NCBI RefSeq assembly: GCF_900013425.1
Contig: NZ_FBXK01000005.1
Location: forward strand, 1,240,001-1,304,000
Length of the DNA: 64,000 nt
Direction: 5' to 3'
Source of the DNA: Sphingobium sp. Z007
Lineage (GTDB): Bacteria; Pseudomonadota; Alphaproteobacteria; Sphingomonadales; Sphingomonadaceae
The notes beneath the pieces were generated by a model that saw only the letters and a program-made list of their open reading frames with translations, was not told where the DNA came from and ran no database searches. Shown here piece by piece: positions 1-8,800 of the stretch; the first letter of the stretch is position 1, and each line of letters opens with the position of its first letter. The position numbers and the translations under genes are program-made.

Positions 1-686
1 AAGACCTTGATCGTGCCGTCACCCTCGCAACCAAATATGAGAACATCGTCAAGGAACTGGCCCGCATTGATGATCCTATCGGCGCACCGCTTGCCGAACT
101 GAACAATGAATTCCGCAAGCTGCGTGAGGAAATGATCGCCAACAGCGCGACCGCTGCCGAACTGGCGAACGTGGATCGCTATTACATGATCCAACGCGAA
201 AACATGCTCAAGGATCAGCTATCGGACCTCAAATCCTTCCGTGAAAAGCTGATGGGAGAAGGCTCTGGCCTCAGCACCAAGAGCCGTCTGGATAGCAAGC
301 TGGCCGAATTCGCCAACTATGAGAACGCGCTGGCATCCGGCAAGTCCGTCGATACGTCCGCGATGACCACTCTGGGCAGCGACATTTGGGACATGACCAA
401 AGACATTTACGGCACGGCCACGGCGCAGTCGCAGAACATCAGGAACCGCCTGTTGGATGCCACCGATAGCGCGACCAAGTATGCGGAAAACATCTACGCG
501 CATAACTCGACCGGCGTTGTCGAAGCCGTGGACTCCCAGACCCAGCTTATCGCCGAACAGTTGAAGCAGCAGCAGATTGGCAACAGCCTGACGCAGCAGC
601 TTTTGGAAGCAATCGAGCGTGGTCAGAATATTACGGCACTTTGGAATGGCTCTGCTGTCAACGGCAAGCAGGCGGGCACCGTGTAA
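1..686 (+). CDS. Phage tail tape-measure-like protein, C-terminal part (cut by window edge)
   Basis: The reading frame is open from position 3, so the gene begins outside the window; the internal ATG at 132 is not a convincing start. About 227 residues are visible. They are almost entirely helix-forming, rich in Ala, Gln, Leu and charged residues, with no recognisable catalytic motif. The end is Gln-rich. The helical character and the position just before minor tail genes and a tip protein fit the end of a tape-measure protein, which sets tail length in siphoviruses. That assignment is inferred from context; another helical tail protein is possible. Confidence 0.5.
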   Translation, partial: DLDRAVTLATKYENIVKELARIDDPIGAPLAELNNEFRKLREEMIANSATAAELANVDRYYMIQRENMLKDQLSDLKSFREKLMGEGSGLSTKSRLDSKLAEFANYENALASGKSVDTSAMTTLGSDIWDMTKDIYGTATAQSQNIRNRLLDATDSATKYAENIYAHNSTGVVEAVDSQTQLIAEQLKQQQIGNSLTQQLLEAIERGQNITALWNGSAVNGKQAGTV

Positions 687-704
687 ATAGTGGGGAGGTG
701 CTAA

Positions 705-1079
705 ATGGCCATTGATGTAAATCGCGGCGCGTTCGTGAAAGAGGAATATCGCTTTGAGGAAAGGGCCGCACCTGAGGTGCTGGCAGTCCAGCCGCAGGCG
801 CGTGTCATCAAACTAGAAACCAATCTCGACCTAGCCGCCGCTGGTGCGCTGGCCGACGAGATTATGAACGAGCATAAGCATGTGTCTCAGGCATATGAGG
901 TTGTGCTGGCCGGTGTCGATGTTTGCGATGACCAGTCGTTCATCGGTTCCCCTCCGACATTCACCTGCAATTTCCCAGACTGGCCGGTCGATCAAACCGA
1001 TCTGCTGCGCGTCGTCAGCGTCGTGGTCGACTACCAAAACTGGTTGACCACCATCACCATCAAGGGGCCGCAGACATGA
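705..1079 (+). CDS. Phage minor tail protein candidate, 124 aa
   Basis: This 124-residue protein has a good ribosome binding site (GGGGAGG) a few bases before ATG 705. Its stop overlaps the next start as ATGA at 1076-1079, so the two are probably translationally coupled. I recognise no family. The C-terminal half looks beta-rich, and a central segment of about 20 residues is helical. The place between the tape measure and the tip protein suggests a small tail-tip or distal-tail component, by analogy with the M/L/K/I block of lambda-like phages. No signal peptide or membrane segment is visible. Confidence 0.55.
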   Translation: MAIDVNRGAFVKEEYRFEERAAPEVLAVQPQARVIKLETNLDLAAAGALADEIMNEHKHVSQAYEVVLAGVDVCDDQSFIGSPPTFTCNFPDWPVDQTDLLRVVSVVVDYQNWLTTITIKGPQT

Positions 1080-1858
1080 TCGAAAACCCATTTTTCTTGG
1101 CTTCCGCCCCGCTGTCTTTCGAGACGACCGGCATTGAAATCCCTGCGTCTCCGGGCGTGAATCTCACCAACGACAATATGGACATGGCATGGCGCTCGGT
1201 CGGCCTGGACGGCATCTATGTCGTCATGCGCTGCTCTTCGCCCGTCGATACCGTGGCAATCCTCCACAGCAATTTGCGCGCCACTGATACCGTCCGCATC
1301 CGTGCGGCCACCACCATTAGTGGAACACTCTCGGCTCCCGTCTATGATAGCGGCCCGGTGCCCGCATATCAGGGGCAGAAGTTCGCGCCCTATACAACCA
1401 AGACGATGATCGACCTTGGCCAGACCGTGCAATCGCCGTTCTGGCGTTTCGATTTCACGTCACCCGGCAATCCAGCCGGTCAGATTGAAGCCGCGCGCAT
1501 CATCATGGGCGAGCGGATTGAAGTGCCATCGGGCATCGACTTCAATTGGGAAAAGGGTCAGGTCGATGACAGCATCCTGATCAGCGGCCCTAACTACGAG
1601 GACGTGCAGGAATATGCGGCTAGGCCGACGGTGAAGGCCACGCTGGGAGCGATGGACGAAGCGACGTTCAATCGCTTTGACGCCTTTATGATGACGGTTG
1701 GCAGGTCCAAGCCGGTGCTATTCGCCCCTGAACCCGACAACCTCGATACCGCACAGCATTGGACGGTCTATGGCCGCGTGAAGGTCGATTGGAAGGGTCA
1801 GAACCCCTACCATAATTGGTGGGATACGGAGATGCAGGTCGCGGGGTTGAGGGCATAA
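1076..1858 (+). CDS. Phage minor tail protein, 260 aa
   Basis: This is a 260-residue beta-rich protein with no membrane segment. The N-terminal part (about residues 25-145) looks like a beta-sandwich of the discoidin or carbohydrate-binding kind often used in tail tips; this rests on strand pattern only. The C-terminal part contains many aromatic residues (NPYHNWW near the end). It starts inside the stop of the upstream gene (ATGA), showing a shared transcript. The role as distal-tail or minor tail protein is inferred from synteny with the tape measure and the J-like protein. Confidence 0.55.
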   Translation: MIENPFFLASAPLSFETTGIEIPASPGVNLTNDNMDMAWRSVGLDGIYVVMRCSSPVDTVAILHSNLRATDTVRIRAATTISGTLSAPVYDSGPVPAYQGQKFAPYTTKTMIDLGQTVQSPFWRFDFTSPGNPAGQIEAARIIMGERIEVPSGIDFNWEKGQVDDSILISGPNYEDVQEYAARPTVKATLGAMDEATFNRFDAFMMTVGRSKPVLFAPEPDNLDTAQHWTVYGRVKVDWKGQNPYHNWWDTEMQVAGLRA

Positions 1859-2012
1859 TGACTTGGTGACCTTGACCTTACGATAAAGGTCGGTCGATTA
1901 CCGTTACTCTCGTAAGCAACCTACCTTGCAGAGATAGTCATCGCTGCCCATGCACGTGAATGACGGCATTTCTATGTGAACGATCTTGGAAGTTGCTGGA
2001 CCGCTCTGATGG

Positions 2013-2018
2013 TATAAG
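2013..2018 (+). promoter_or_regulatory. Possible -10 element for the lipoprotein gene
   Basis: TATAAG at 2013-2018 sits 34 bases before the TTG start at 2053, inside a gap of almost 200 bases with no gene. No -35 hexamer at good spacing is clear. A weak hairpin GACCTT/AAGGTC (about 1868-1890) lies just after the preceding stop. A private promoter would fit a moron-type gene, expressed separately from the tail operon. Confidence 0.3.
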
Positions 2019-2052
2019 TTAGCCCCATGAGACGAGCCACGGAGACGACCAA

Positions 2053-2370
2053 TTGAGGCACATCATTAGCTTGCTTTTGCTCGTGCCAATTAGCGCATGT
2101 GGCAATCCCAAATCCTTGTCTGGGCAAGTCTACACAGATGCTGAAACGACCGCCCTGGGGACTTGCAACAGACGGTTGCGGGAGGGTTTCAGAAGCAATC
2201 TGGGCACGATTGATCCGGCAATGTCATCCGTGACGACCAGCGAAAAAACGATCGACATAGCTTGGCAGGTTGAAAGCAACGTCGGAACGGGGATTGCAGT
2301 CTGCACGACGGACCTGCAAGGAATCTCCGTGCTAGGATGGCTAATCGACGGCGTTCAGGTTCAGGGATGA
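2053..2370 (+). CDS. Small lipoprotein in the tail operon, probable moron
   Basis: A 105-residue protein opens with a clear lipoprotein signal: Met-Arg-His, a run of Leu/Ile, then a lipobox ending Ile-Ser-Ala-Cys with Cys at about residue 16. The start is TTG at 2053, with GGAG about 8 bases upstream. A 9-codon ORF (ATG 2027) ends in an overlap with this start and could be a leader. The mature part has three further Cys residues. I recognise no family. It interrupts an otherwise close-packed tail operon and is flanked by gaps, as morons are. It may act in lysogenic conversion or, like Rz1, in lysis; neither is shown by sequence. Confidence 0.6.
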   Translation: MRHIISLLLLVPISACGNPKSLSGQVYTDAETTALGTCNRRLREGFRSNLGTIDPAMSSVTTSEKTIDIAWQVESNVGTGIAVCTTDLQGISVLGWLIDGVQVQG

Positions 2371-2486
2371 ATCTCGCTGCGGGAACAATTCTAAATTGAC
2401 TAGTCCATTATAAAACTGACGTGGCGGCGTTCCTGATCGTTGCTGCTCAAACCAGTTATCAAGTGACAGAGTTACCCGCGCCATAG

Positions 2487-2518
2487 GCCACTAAATATCC
2501 GACAGGATATGGGGTGGC
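2487..2518 (+). promoter_or_regulatory. TAAATATC leader hairpin, copy A
   Basis: TAAATATC lies at 2492-2499. It overlaps a perfect inner stem ATATCC-GACA-GGATAT (2495-2510). An outer stem GCCAC/GTGGC (2487-2491 with 2514-2518) encloses it, with TAA and GGG as the internal loop. The structure ends 3 bases before the GTG start at 2522 and covers the G-rich region where a ribosome binding site would be. Copies B, C and D stand before 5870, 9755 and 15969. Confidence 0.6.
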
Positions 2519-2521
2519 AGG

Positions 2522-5299
2522 GTGAAGAGGGTTTTTCTCGCAGAGGTTACAGCGTTCGATCCAAAGGCGAAGCAGACAGTCGTTCTGCATATGTGTTCGC
2601 CCGGTCACGGCCCCATCTCGTTTGATAACGATCATGAATATGTCCCCTGCCTGATCGGTGCCCCTGCCCGCTCCATGGCACTTACCGACAATGGCATCCC
2701 CGGCGAAATAGCCATCGACTATGGCACCATCGGCCTGCGCCTGAGCGCGGAAATGAGAAACGCCCATTGGCCGGGATATGATTTTGACGGCTATCCATGC
2801 CGCCTAATGTGGGCCGAATATGGCGCACCGCTGTCCAGCTATAAGCATATTCCGGCTGGTCGCGTCGGGTCCATGTCGGTCGCGGCAGACATGGCCAATG
2901 CCCAGCTACCGTTGCTTGGACCAGAAGCCGAATTGAAGAAGGAGGTTCTGAAATCCTCCTATGCGGGCACGGGCGCAGCAGAAAGCCTTGCGGATTTCAA
3001 AGGCCAGTTGAAGCCGTTTGCCATCGGCTTTGTCGAGAACATCGAACCGCCAATGATCGACATGGAATATCTGGTCTATCAGTATCATGGCTATGGTCCG
3101 ACTGAGGACGTGGTGGCCGTCTATGAGAACGCGCTTACGCTCGGCCCAGCCAAATATACCGTCGCGACCTATGAACAATTGATCGGCCTCACCGCTGAGC
3201 AGCTACCGCCTGGAACATGGGCGAAAGCACCAGCCGTGGGCATGTATCGCCTTGGTGCTGAGCCTTTTGGCAAGATCACCGCTGATGTGATCGGCGCGAC
3301 CGACAATGGCCAGTCCCTAACGAGCTTTGGCGCTATCGCGGCTTGGATGCTCCGCGAAATTGCGGGCGTGCCCGCCAACATGATCGACATGGACGGCGCG
3401 GAAGCACTCGACCGCGATTTCCCGCACACATGGGGAAACTATCTAGACAGCAGGGACAAGCCTGAGGACGATAGCGATCCGGCTATCAGCGTTGGTGACT
3501 TTCTTCGCGAAGCAGCCTCGCACCTTGCCGCTTATGTATTTCCTGACCGCGATGGCATTTGGGGCTTTGGCCGCAACGTCAGCAGCAAAGCCCCCGTCAT
3601 GCTGCGCCAGTCCAAGGCGTCCACACCTGTCGTTCTCAGCATCGCAATGCCCGCGACCGCAACACGCGCCCACAAGGTCCGCGTCGGAGGCCGCCGCTGT
3701 TTCGTCACTCATAGTGATGACGAGATTTCCTCCGCGTTGAAGGACGCTGTTGATGAGGCGGTCAATGGCGTGGGTCAGAAGGTCGATGAGGTTCAGGCCG
3801 GTGTCGATGACATTCGCAAGAATTTCAAATCACTCGTTCTGCCCGCACTGGTCCAGCCGATTGCCGACCTGAAAGAACTGAACCTCAGATATGGCGATGC
3901 CATCGGCAAGGCGCAGGGCGCTCTTCACCGCGAGAATCATATCGCGATCACCGCCCTTGGCACCCGCGTTGATGAAAATGGCAATCTGGTAGCAGAGCAG
4001 ATCACCCATCTTACCAGCCGCGTAAAAACCGGCGAGGACACCGTTGAGGCTGGTTTCAAGAATGTCCGCGAAACCATTGCGGGATTGGACTTCGCTTCTG
4101 CATCGGAAGTGACACAGATGATCGCCGAATATGGCGAGGAGGTCAGTGCGGCCTTCACGGAAGAGCGTCGCGTTCGTGCTGAGGGTGATAGTGCGCTTGC
4201 CGAAGACATAACCGACATGGGCGTTCGTGTTGGTGACGCAGAGGGCAAAATCAGCGAACTGGAGCGCATCGTCATTGACGAAGGCGGCGAAAATGCACTG
4301 GCCGAGCGCATTGAGGAACTAGGCGTCAAAATCGAGGATGAGGTTTCCGACCGAGAAGCCGCCATTCAGGGCCTAGAACGCGCCTACATTGATGCCGACG
4401 AGATTGTTGCCGAAAGCGTCACGACACTGAGCAGCCGCGTTTTTGATGAGGCTACCGGCAACAGCATTGTGTCGATCATCAAAGCCAATGCGAAAACCCA
4501 GGTCGATGACAACGGCGCTAGGGCCGATCAAATCAACGCCATTAACACCCGGCTAAACCCGACCAACGGGGCAAGCTACGAACAGAATGTCCAACTCATC
4601 AGCGACATCAACGGTCTGATGAGCAGCCAAGTCACGTTCAAGGTCCAGACGGAAGTCAACGGCACCAAGGTCGTGGGCGGCTTGGGCATCATCAACCAGA
4701 ATGGCTATGTGGATACCGCGTTTATGACCGACGCCTTTTCCATCTGGACGCCAAACGGCAAGACCCCGCTCCTCACATTGGATGGCACCGCGCTCCGGGT
4801 GAACACCGCGATCATGCAAAATGCCATCATCAATGGCGCGCAGATCACGAACGCCTCGATCGACACACTCAAAGTGGCCGGTGGCGCTATCTCGGCCAAT
4901 CAGGGCGCGAATGGCGTGGACACCTTTGTTGCTGCCAATGGATCAGCGGACTTTCTGACGACCGGCTTTACGACCATTGGCGATGGCGTTTATGGCTCAG
5001 GCAGCATTGAGGTGGACTTCACCATTGATGCTACGCAGGCCTATGACGCGAGCTGTAAAATCCAGCTTTGGGTCGATACCGGCGGCGGCTACGTCATGGC
5101 CGAAGAGAAGACCTTCGGCATCACGACCGATAACGGCAACACATACAGTAGGACTGGCGCAGATATCAGCACCATCGTCACTGGCGCGCAGGTTCGCGTG
5201 ATTGCTCGCGTCGTTTCTGGCGCGTTCACCCCGCGATCCGTTGCCCGCTCTCAATATATCCGAGACATCAACATGAAGCTGATTGGGATGAAGCGATAA
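2522..5299 (+). CDS. Phage tail tip / host-specificity protein, lambda J-like
   Basis: This 925-residue protein starts at GTG 2522. Residues 1 to about 395 form the probable hub region. Residues about 398-690 are long, charged, helix-rich coiled coil with repeated Val-Asp-Glu patterns. Residues about 700-790 resemble the DUF1983 module of J-like proteins (beta strands around a Gly-Gly-Leu-Gly-Ile core, then Asn-Ala-Ile-Ile-Asn-Gly-Ala). The rest is a beta-rich tip domain. J-like proteins sit at the end of siphovirus tails and contact the receptor. It is preceded by leader hairpin A, and its stop overlaps the next start (TAATG). Confidence 0.75.
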   Translation: MKRVFLAEVTAFDPKAKQTVVLHMCSPGHGPISFDNDHEYVPCLIGAPARSMALTDNGIPGEIAIDYGTIGLRLSAEMRNAHWPGYDFDGYPCRLMWAEYGAPLSSYKHIPAGRVGSMSVAADMANAQLPLLGPEAELKKEVLKSSYAGTGAAESLADFKGQLKPFAIGFVENIEPPMIDMEYLVYQYHGYGPTEDVVAVYENALTLGPAKYTVATYEQLIGLTAEQLPPGTWAKAPAVGMYRLGAEPFGKITADVIGATDNGQSLTSFGAIAAWMLREIAGVPANMIDMDGAEALDRDFPHTWGNYLDSRDKPEDDSDPAISVGDFLREAASHLAAYVFPDRDGIWGFGRNVSSKAPVMLRQSKASTPVVLSIAMPATATRAHKVRVGGRRCFVTHSDDEISSALKDAVDEAVNGVGQKVDEVQAGVDDIRKNFKSLVLPALVQPIADLKELNLRYGDAIGKAQGALHRENHIAITALGTRVDENGNLVAEQITHLTSRVKTGEDTVEAGFKNVRETIAGLDFASASEVTQMIAEYGEEVSAAFTEERRVRAEGDSALAEDITDMGVRVGDAEGKISELERIVIDEGGENALAERIEELGVKIEDEVSDREAAIQGLERAYIDADEIVAESVTTLSSRVFDEATGNSIVSIIKANAKTQVDDNGARADQINAINTRLNPTNGASYEQNVQLISDINGLMSSQVTFKVQTEVNGTKVVGGLGIINQNGYVDTAFMTDAFSIWTPNGKTPLLTLDGTALRVNTAIMQNAIINGAQITNASIDTLKVAGGAISANQGANGVDTFVAANGSADFLTTGFTTIGDGVYGSGSIEVDFTIDATQAYDASCKIQLWVDTGGGYVMAEEKTFGITTDNGNTYSRTGADISTIVTGAQVRVIARVVSGAFTPRSVARSQYIRDINMKLIGMKR

Positions 5300-5664
5300 T
5301 GCCCTACGCATATTTTACAGAAGCAGGCCAACTGCTCGTCATTGCATCCGGTCAGGCGAACTATCCTGACCCTACGATCATCGAAGTCGAAGTAGCCGCG
5401 GGCACGATGCCCAATGCTATCTATCTCGACCTTGAAACACGGACTGTCCAGCAGCGCCAGCCGTTCAATGTGACAGTTTCCTACAACTGCATCAGCGGCC
5501 TTCCCGCTGGCACATCACTTGTTATCGGCGATAGCGTTCACGTCATTGATGATGGCACGGCAGAGTTCGAGGCCGACACGGCTGAGACGATCTACGTCAA
5601 CCTAAGCCATCCCCATTATCTGGACCAATATGTCGCTGTGCCGACAGGACCGGAGGCCGTATGA
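5299..5664 (+). CDS. Phage tail-associated protein, 121 aa
   Basis: The 121-residue product is beta-rich, acidic and lacks membrane segments. The start shares one base with the stop of the J-like gene (TAATG) and the stop overlaps the next start (ATGA), so it belongs to the same coupled block. The C-terminal half has the look of an Ig-like or fibre-head domain. I recognise no family. Position between the tip protein and the large fibre suggests a fibre adaptor or assembly protein. Confidence 0.5.
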   Translation: MPYAYFTEAGQLLVIASGQANYPDPTIIEVEVAAGTMPNAIYLDLETRTVQQRQPFNVTVSYNCISGLPAGTSLVIGDSVHVIDDGTAEFEADTAETIYVNLSHPHYLDQYVAVPTGPEAV

Positions 5665-5813
5665 AAATCGATATCAAGAAGGGCTACAGCGATGCCCGCG
5701 CCGCCGCATATCCTTCCTATGCTGAACAGTTCGATATTCTGTTTCATCAGGGATATGACGCTTGGAAAGCCATCATCCAGAAGGTCAAGGATCAGCATCC
5801 CAAGCCCGAATGA
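5661..5813 (+). CDS. Small phage tail-fibre-region protein, 50 aa
   Basis: This is a 50-codon gene. ATG 5661 overlaps the upstream stop as ATGA. The protein contains a Tyr-Pro-Ser-Tyr-x-Glu-Gln-Phe-Asp-Ile-Leu-Phe-His-Gln-Gly-Tyr-Asp segment and a basic Lys-rich end. Small proteins with a comparable YP-x(3)-EQ-h-D-hh-H/Y segment are common beside tail fibre genes in tailed phages and are often labelled fibre chaperones or XkdW-like; that link is by pattern only. Size, overlap and codon use make it likely to be real. Confidence 0.6.
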   Translation: MKIDIKKGYSDARAAAYPSYAEQFDILFHQGYDAWKAIIQKVKDQHPKPE

Positions 5814-5824
5814 TCCTGCCCTAC

Positions 5825-5857
5825 CCCGCATAAATATCAGCAAAACTGGTAGGCGGG
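5825..5857 (+). promoter_or_regulatory. TAAATATC leader hairpin, copy B
   Basis: TAAATATC is at 5831-5838. The inner stem is TATCAG-CAAAA-CTGGTA (5835-5851, one G-T pair). The outer stem is CCCGC/GCGGG (5825-5829 with 5853-5857). The 3' side of the outer stem is part of the ribosome binding site GGCGGGAG that serves ATG 5870, so folding would hide it. Confidence 0.6.
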
Positions 5858-5869
5858 AGCGATCCAAAT

Positions 5870-8800
5870 ATGGACTTTGAATTTGATACGGCTGGCACGG
5901 TCAGCGTTGCTAATGGATCGACGGAGGTTATCGGCACCGGCACCAACTGGGTCGCAAACTATCCCGGCTTGGAACTCAATATCGACGGCCTGAACTATCC
6001 CGTCAGAAGCGTGAACAGCAAGTCGAGCATCACGCTCGTCCACCCCTTCCCCGGCCAGACCATGGCGAACAAAGCCTACACCATCGTCCCTGTTCACCCC
6101 AATCCGAACACCGTCACGCAGTCGGTCACGACCATGATCGAAAAGTCGGCCGATCTCTATGAACGTGCGCTCGATATCATCGAGAACGGCGTCGATGGCG
6201 GCGATTCTGCTTATGAAACGGCTGTCAAAAATGGCTTCGTGGGCACCGAGCAGCGATGGCTCGACAGCCTGAAAGGCCGCGACGGCTCACAGGTCGGCCT
6301 TGGCGCAGTCGTGAATATCAAGGAGGTCGCTCCTATCCCACCCGGCGCATCCGGCTATCAGCTTATCGTTCCCGTTACCGTTGGCGATCCACCCATGAAC
6401 CTGACGCAAACAGCACAGGTCATAATCCCTACCGACAAGCCAGATTCAGGCATCGCCATCTGGGCAAAGTCCACGACCAGCGGCCTTGCCGTCGTGCTGG
6501 GTTTGGTGAATGCGCCGATCCCGCTTCCACCCGGTTCTGACGAGGAACTGGACCTCTCTGGTTCTGGCACCATCTATGGCGATCCCGGCACGATCTTCCC
6601 GCTGGGCATCTACCTCGCCGGTTCGACTGCCAACTTCACCCTTACCGCCCCTTCTGGTTTTCCGCTTCGCATCGAGCGCCGCAACGACATCACCGTGCCG
6701 GTCGCAAGCGGCTGGACCATCACGAATGCCGGTAGCCCTTGGCCAGTCAGCGGCGATGCCGTGGGCACATCTAACGCCCTTTACAAGCGGGTCTATGGTT
6801 CCACCGATGGCAGCGCGATGACCAATGGCCGTCTGCGATTGATGAAGGGCGTCTATCTCATCACCGATCCGCTCGGCCTGACCTTCAAACAGACAACCGA
6901 TGATGGGACGACGCAGGCACCGCCTAGCATTCGCATGACCTTCAATGGCGTCGTGAATGAGGAATATCCGATCCTCGCCACGATGTATGAATATAATGTC
7001 GGCAAATTCGAGCTGCGCCGCCATTGGGCAGGTTCCAGCACACTCGTCGTGACGATCGGGCGCGGCAATTCCGAAACTCAGATTGTCAGCGCCGATGACC
7101 CCGCCTTCGCAGCAGGCTCGCTCAAATCATTGTCGGTGGAATTCATCGACAATGTGGGCGGTCCCGGTGGCACCGTGCGCTTTTACAGCAATGGCGTTCA
7201 GATTGGCCCCGACCAGACCAGCGAAGTGAAACTGCGCGTCACCCCTGCCATGTGCCTGGAGTGCAACTCGTCGGGCAACAACACCAGCGACAGCCAAAAC
7301 AATTTGGAAGTGGCTTCGTTGAACGTAGCTTACGGGCGTCCCGATGTTCAGAGCAGCTACGATGTGGCGGCTTCCGGCCCGATCAGCGCGGCGGACCTGC
7401 AAATGCTTTGCGTGGATGCTCGCGGCTTCACGGCATCTCAGGCGCCTGTCACCATCCGCTATCAGGCGGCTGGCCAAGACCCTTATGACCTTGAGGTGGT
7501 CGTCGGCGATATGATCGTCCCCACGGGCCGCGCCTATAAGGTCGTCCTGCAAGACTGGTCGAGTGGCGAAGGAATCAATCACCCCAACGAACTCATCATG
7601 ACTCGTCCAGCAGCGCAGAACTGCCGCTTTGAAGATAGCATCCTCTATGGCGCACAGGCACCATGGACGGAAGTTCTACCCAAGGGCGCGGTGCCCAACA
7701 TCGGCGGCATCAACTATTACTGCGAAGGCATCCGCATGGGCACCTACGTCCAGTTCCAACTCGGGTATGATTGGGACACGGCCACCATGCCGTCCAACCC
7801 GTTCGGCGACCCGCAGGGCAAAAACAGCTACATGGTGCCGCATAAATGGCTGATCTACGACATCGAGGGCAATTTGCTGGGGCGCATCGAACAGCCTAAC
7901 GGCCAGCCGCTGAACACGGCAGCATCGCCGGTATCGTGGAGCGGCACTCTCGACGGTCGCGGCAATCCCATGGTGACGGCTGCGAACAAATGGTATCCCA
8001 AAGGCACCGTGCGCTCCGGTATTATCTGGCGCTCTCATGCGGAGCCACCGGCCTACAGTCAGGAGGATATCTGGAACCGCGTCCCGACCTATGACCTGGC
8101 CGTTCCGTTCGGATCGCAAGGTGCCGCATCGGTCAATGGTGGCGATTTGCGCGCGGGCACTGGCGAGCAGCTCAACGGCTTCGCGAACTATCGCTGGATG
8201 CCGTGGGAAAGCAGCACCTACAATGACCTCATCACGGCTGGTCAGAACACGCTCAATCCGTGGACGTTCGGAAGCGACCAGAACGGCATGGTGCCCAATG
8301 CCAGTGTTTGGCTCAAATACACGCCCTTCAACCAGATGGGCCGCTCGCCGATTACTGGTCCGGGCGGCGTTCGCGATGATCGTCAGATTATGGCCGAGCC
8401 GGTCGCCCGTTACGCTCGTGACGTGACGCTCAAGCGCCCGCACGATAACCGCGACATGAAGCAAATCGCACTCGACTATCTGACCGGCTATGCCAGCGAT
8501 CCATTCCACTGCTTCGAGAATGGCAGGCTGACGCCACTCTTCAAGGGCGACGCTCGCCGCAATATCACCCTGCGAAACCATTATTATGGTGGTGGTGAAA
8601 GCGGCACTCCTAGTGAGCGCGCCTATTACATTCAGGGTGGTCGCCCCTATGAATTTGTGACGGCCAACAACCCGCTGCGTGTTCAGGTGCCCTATGGCGG
8701 TTCGGCTTCCGACAAGCCCTATTTCGGCACCAACCAGATTGACCAAGACCACGCACACCAGTTTCCGCATTGGGGTTCGCTCATGTGGCAGTCGCCTGAA

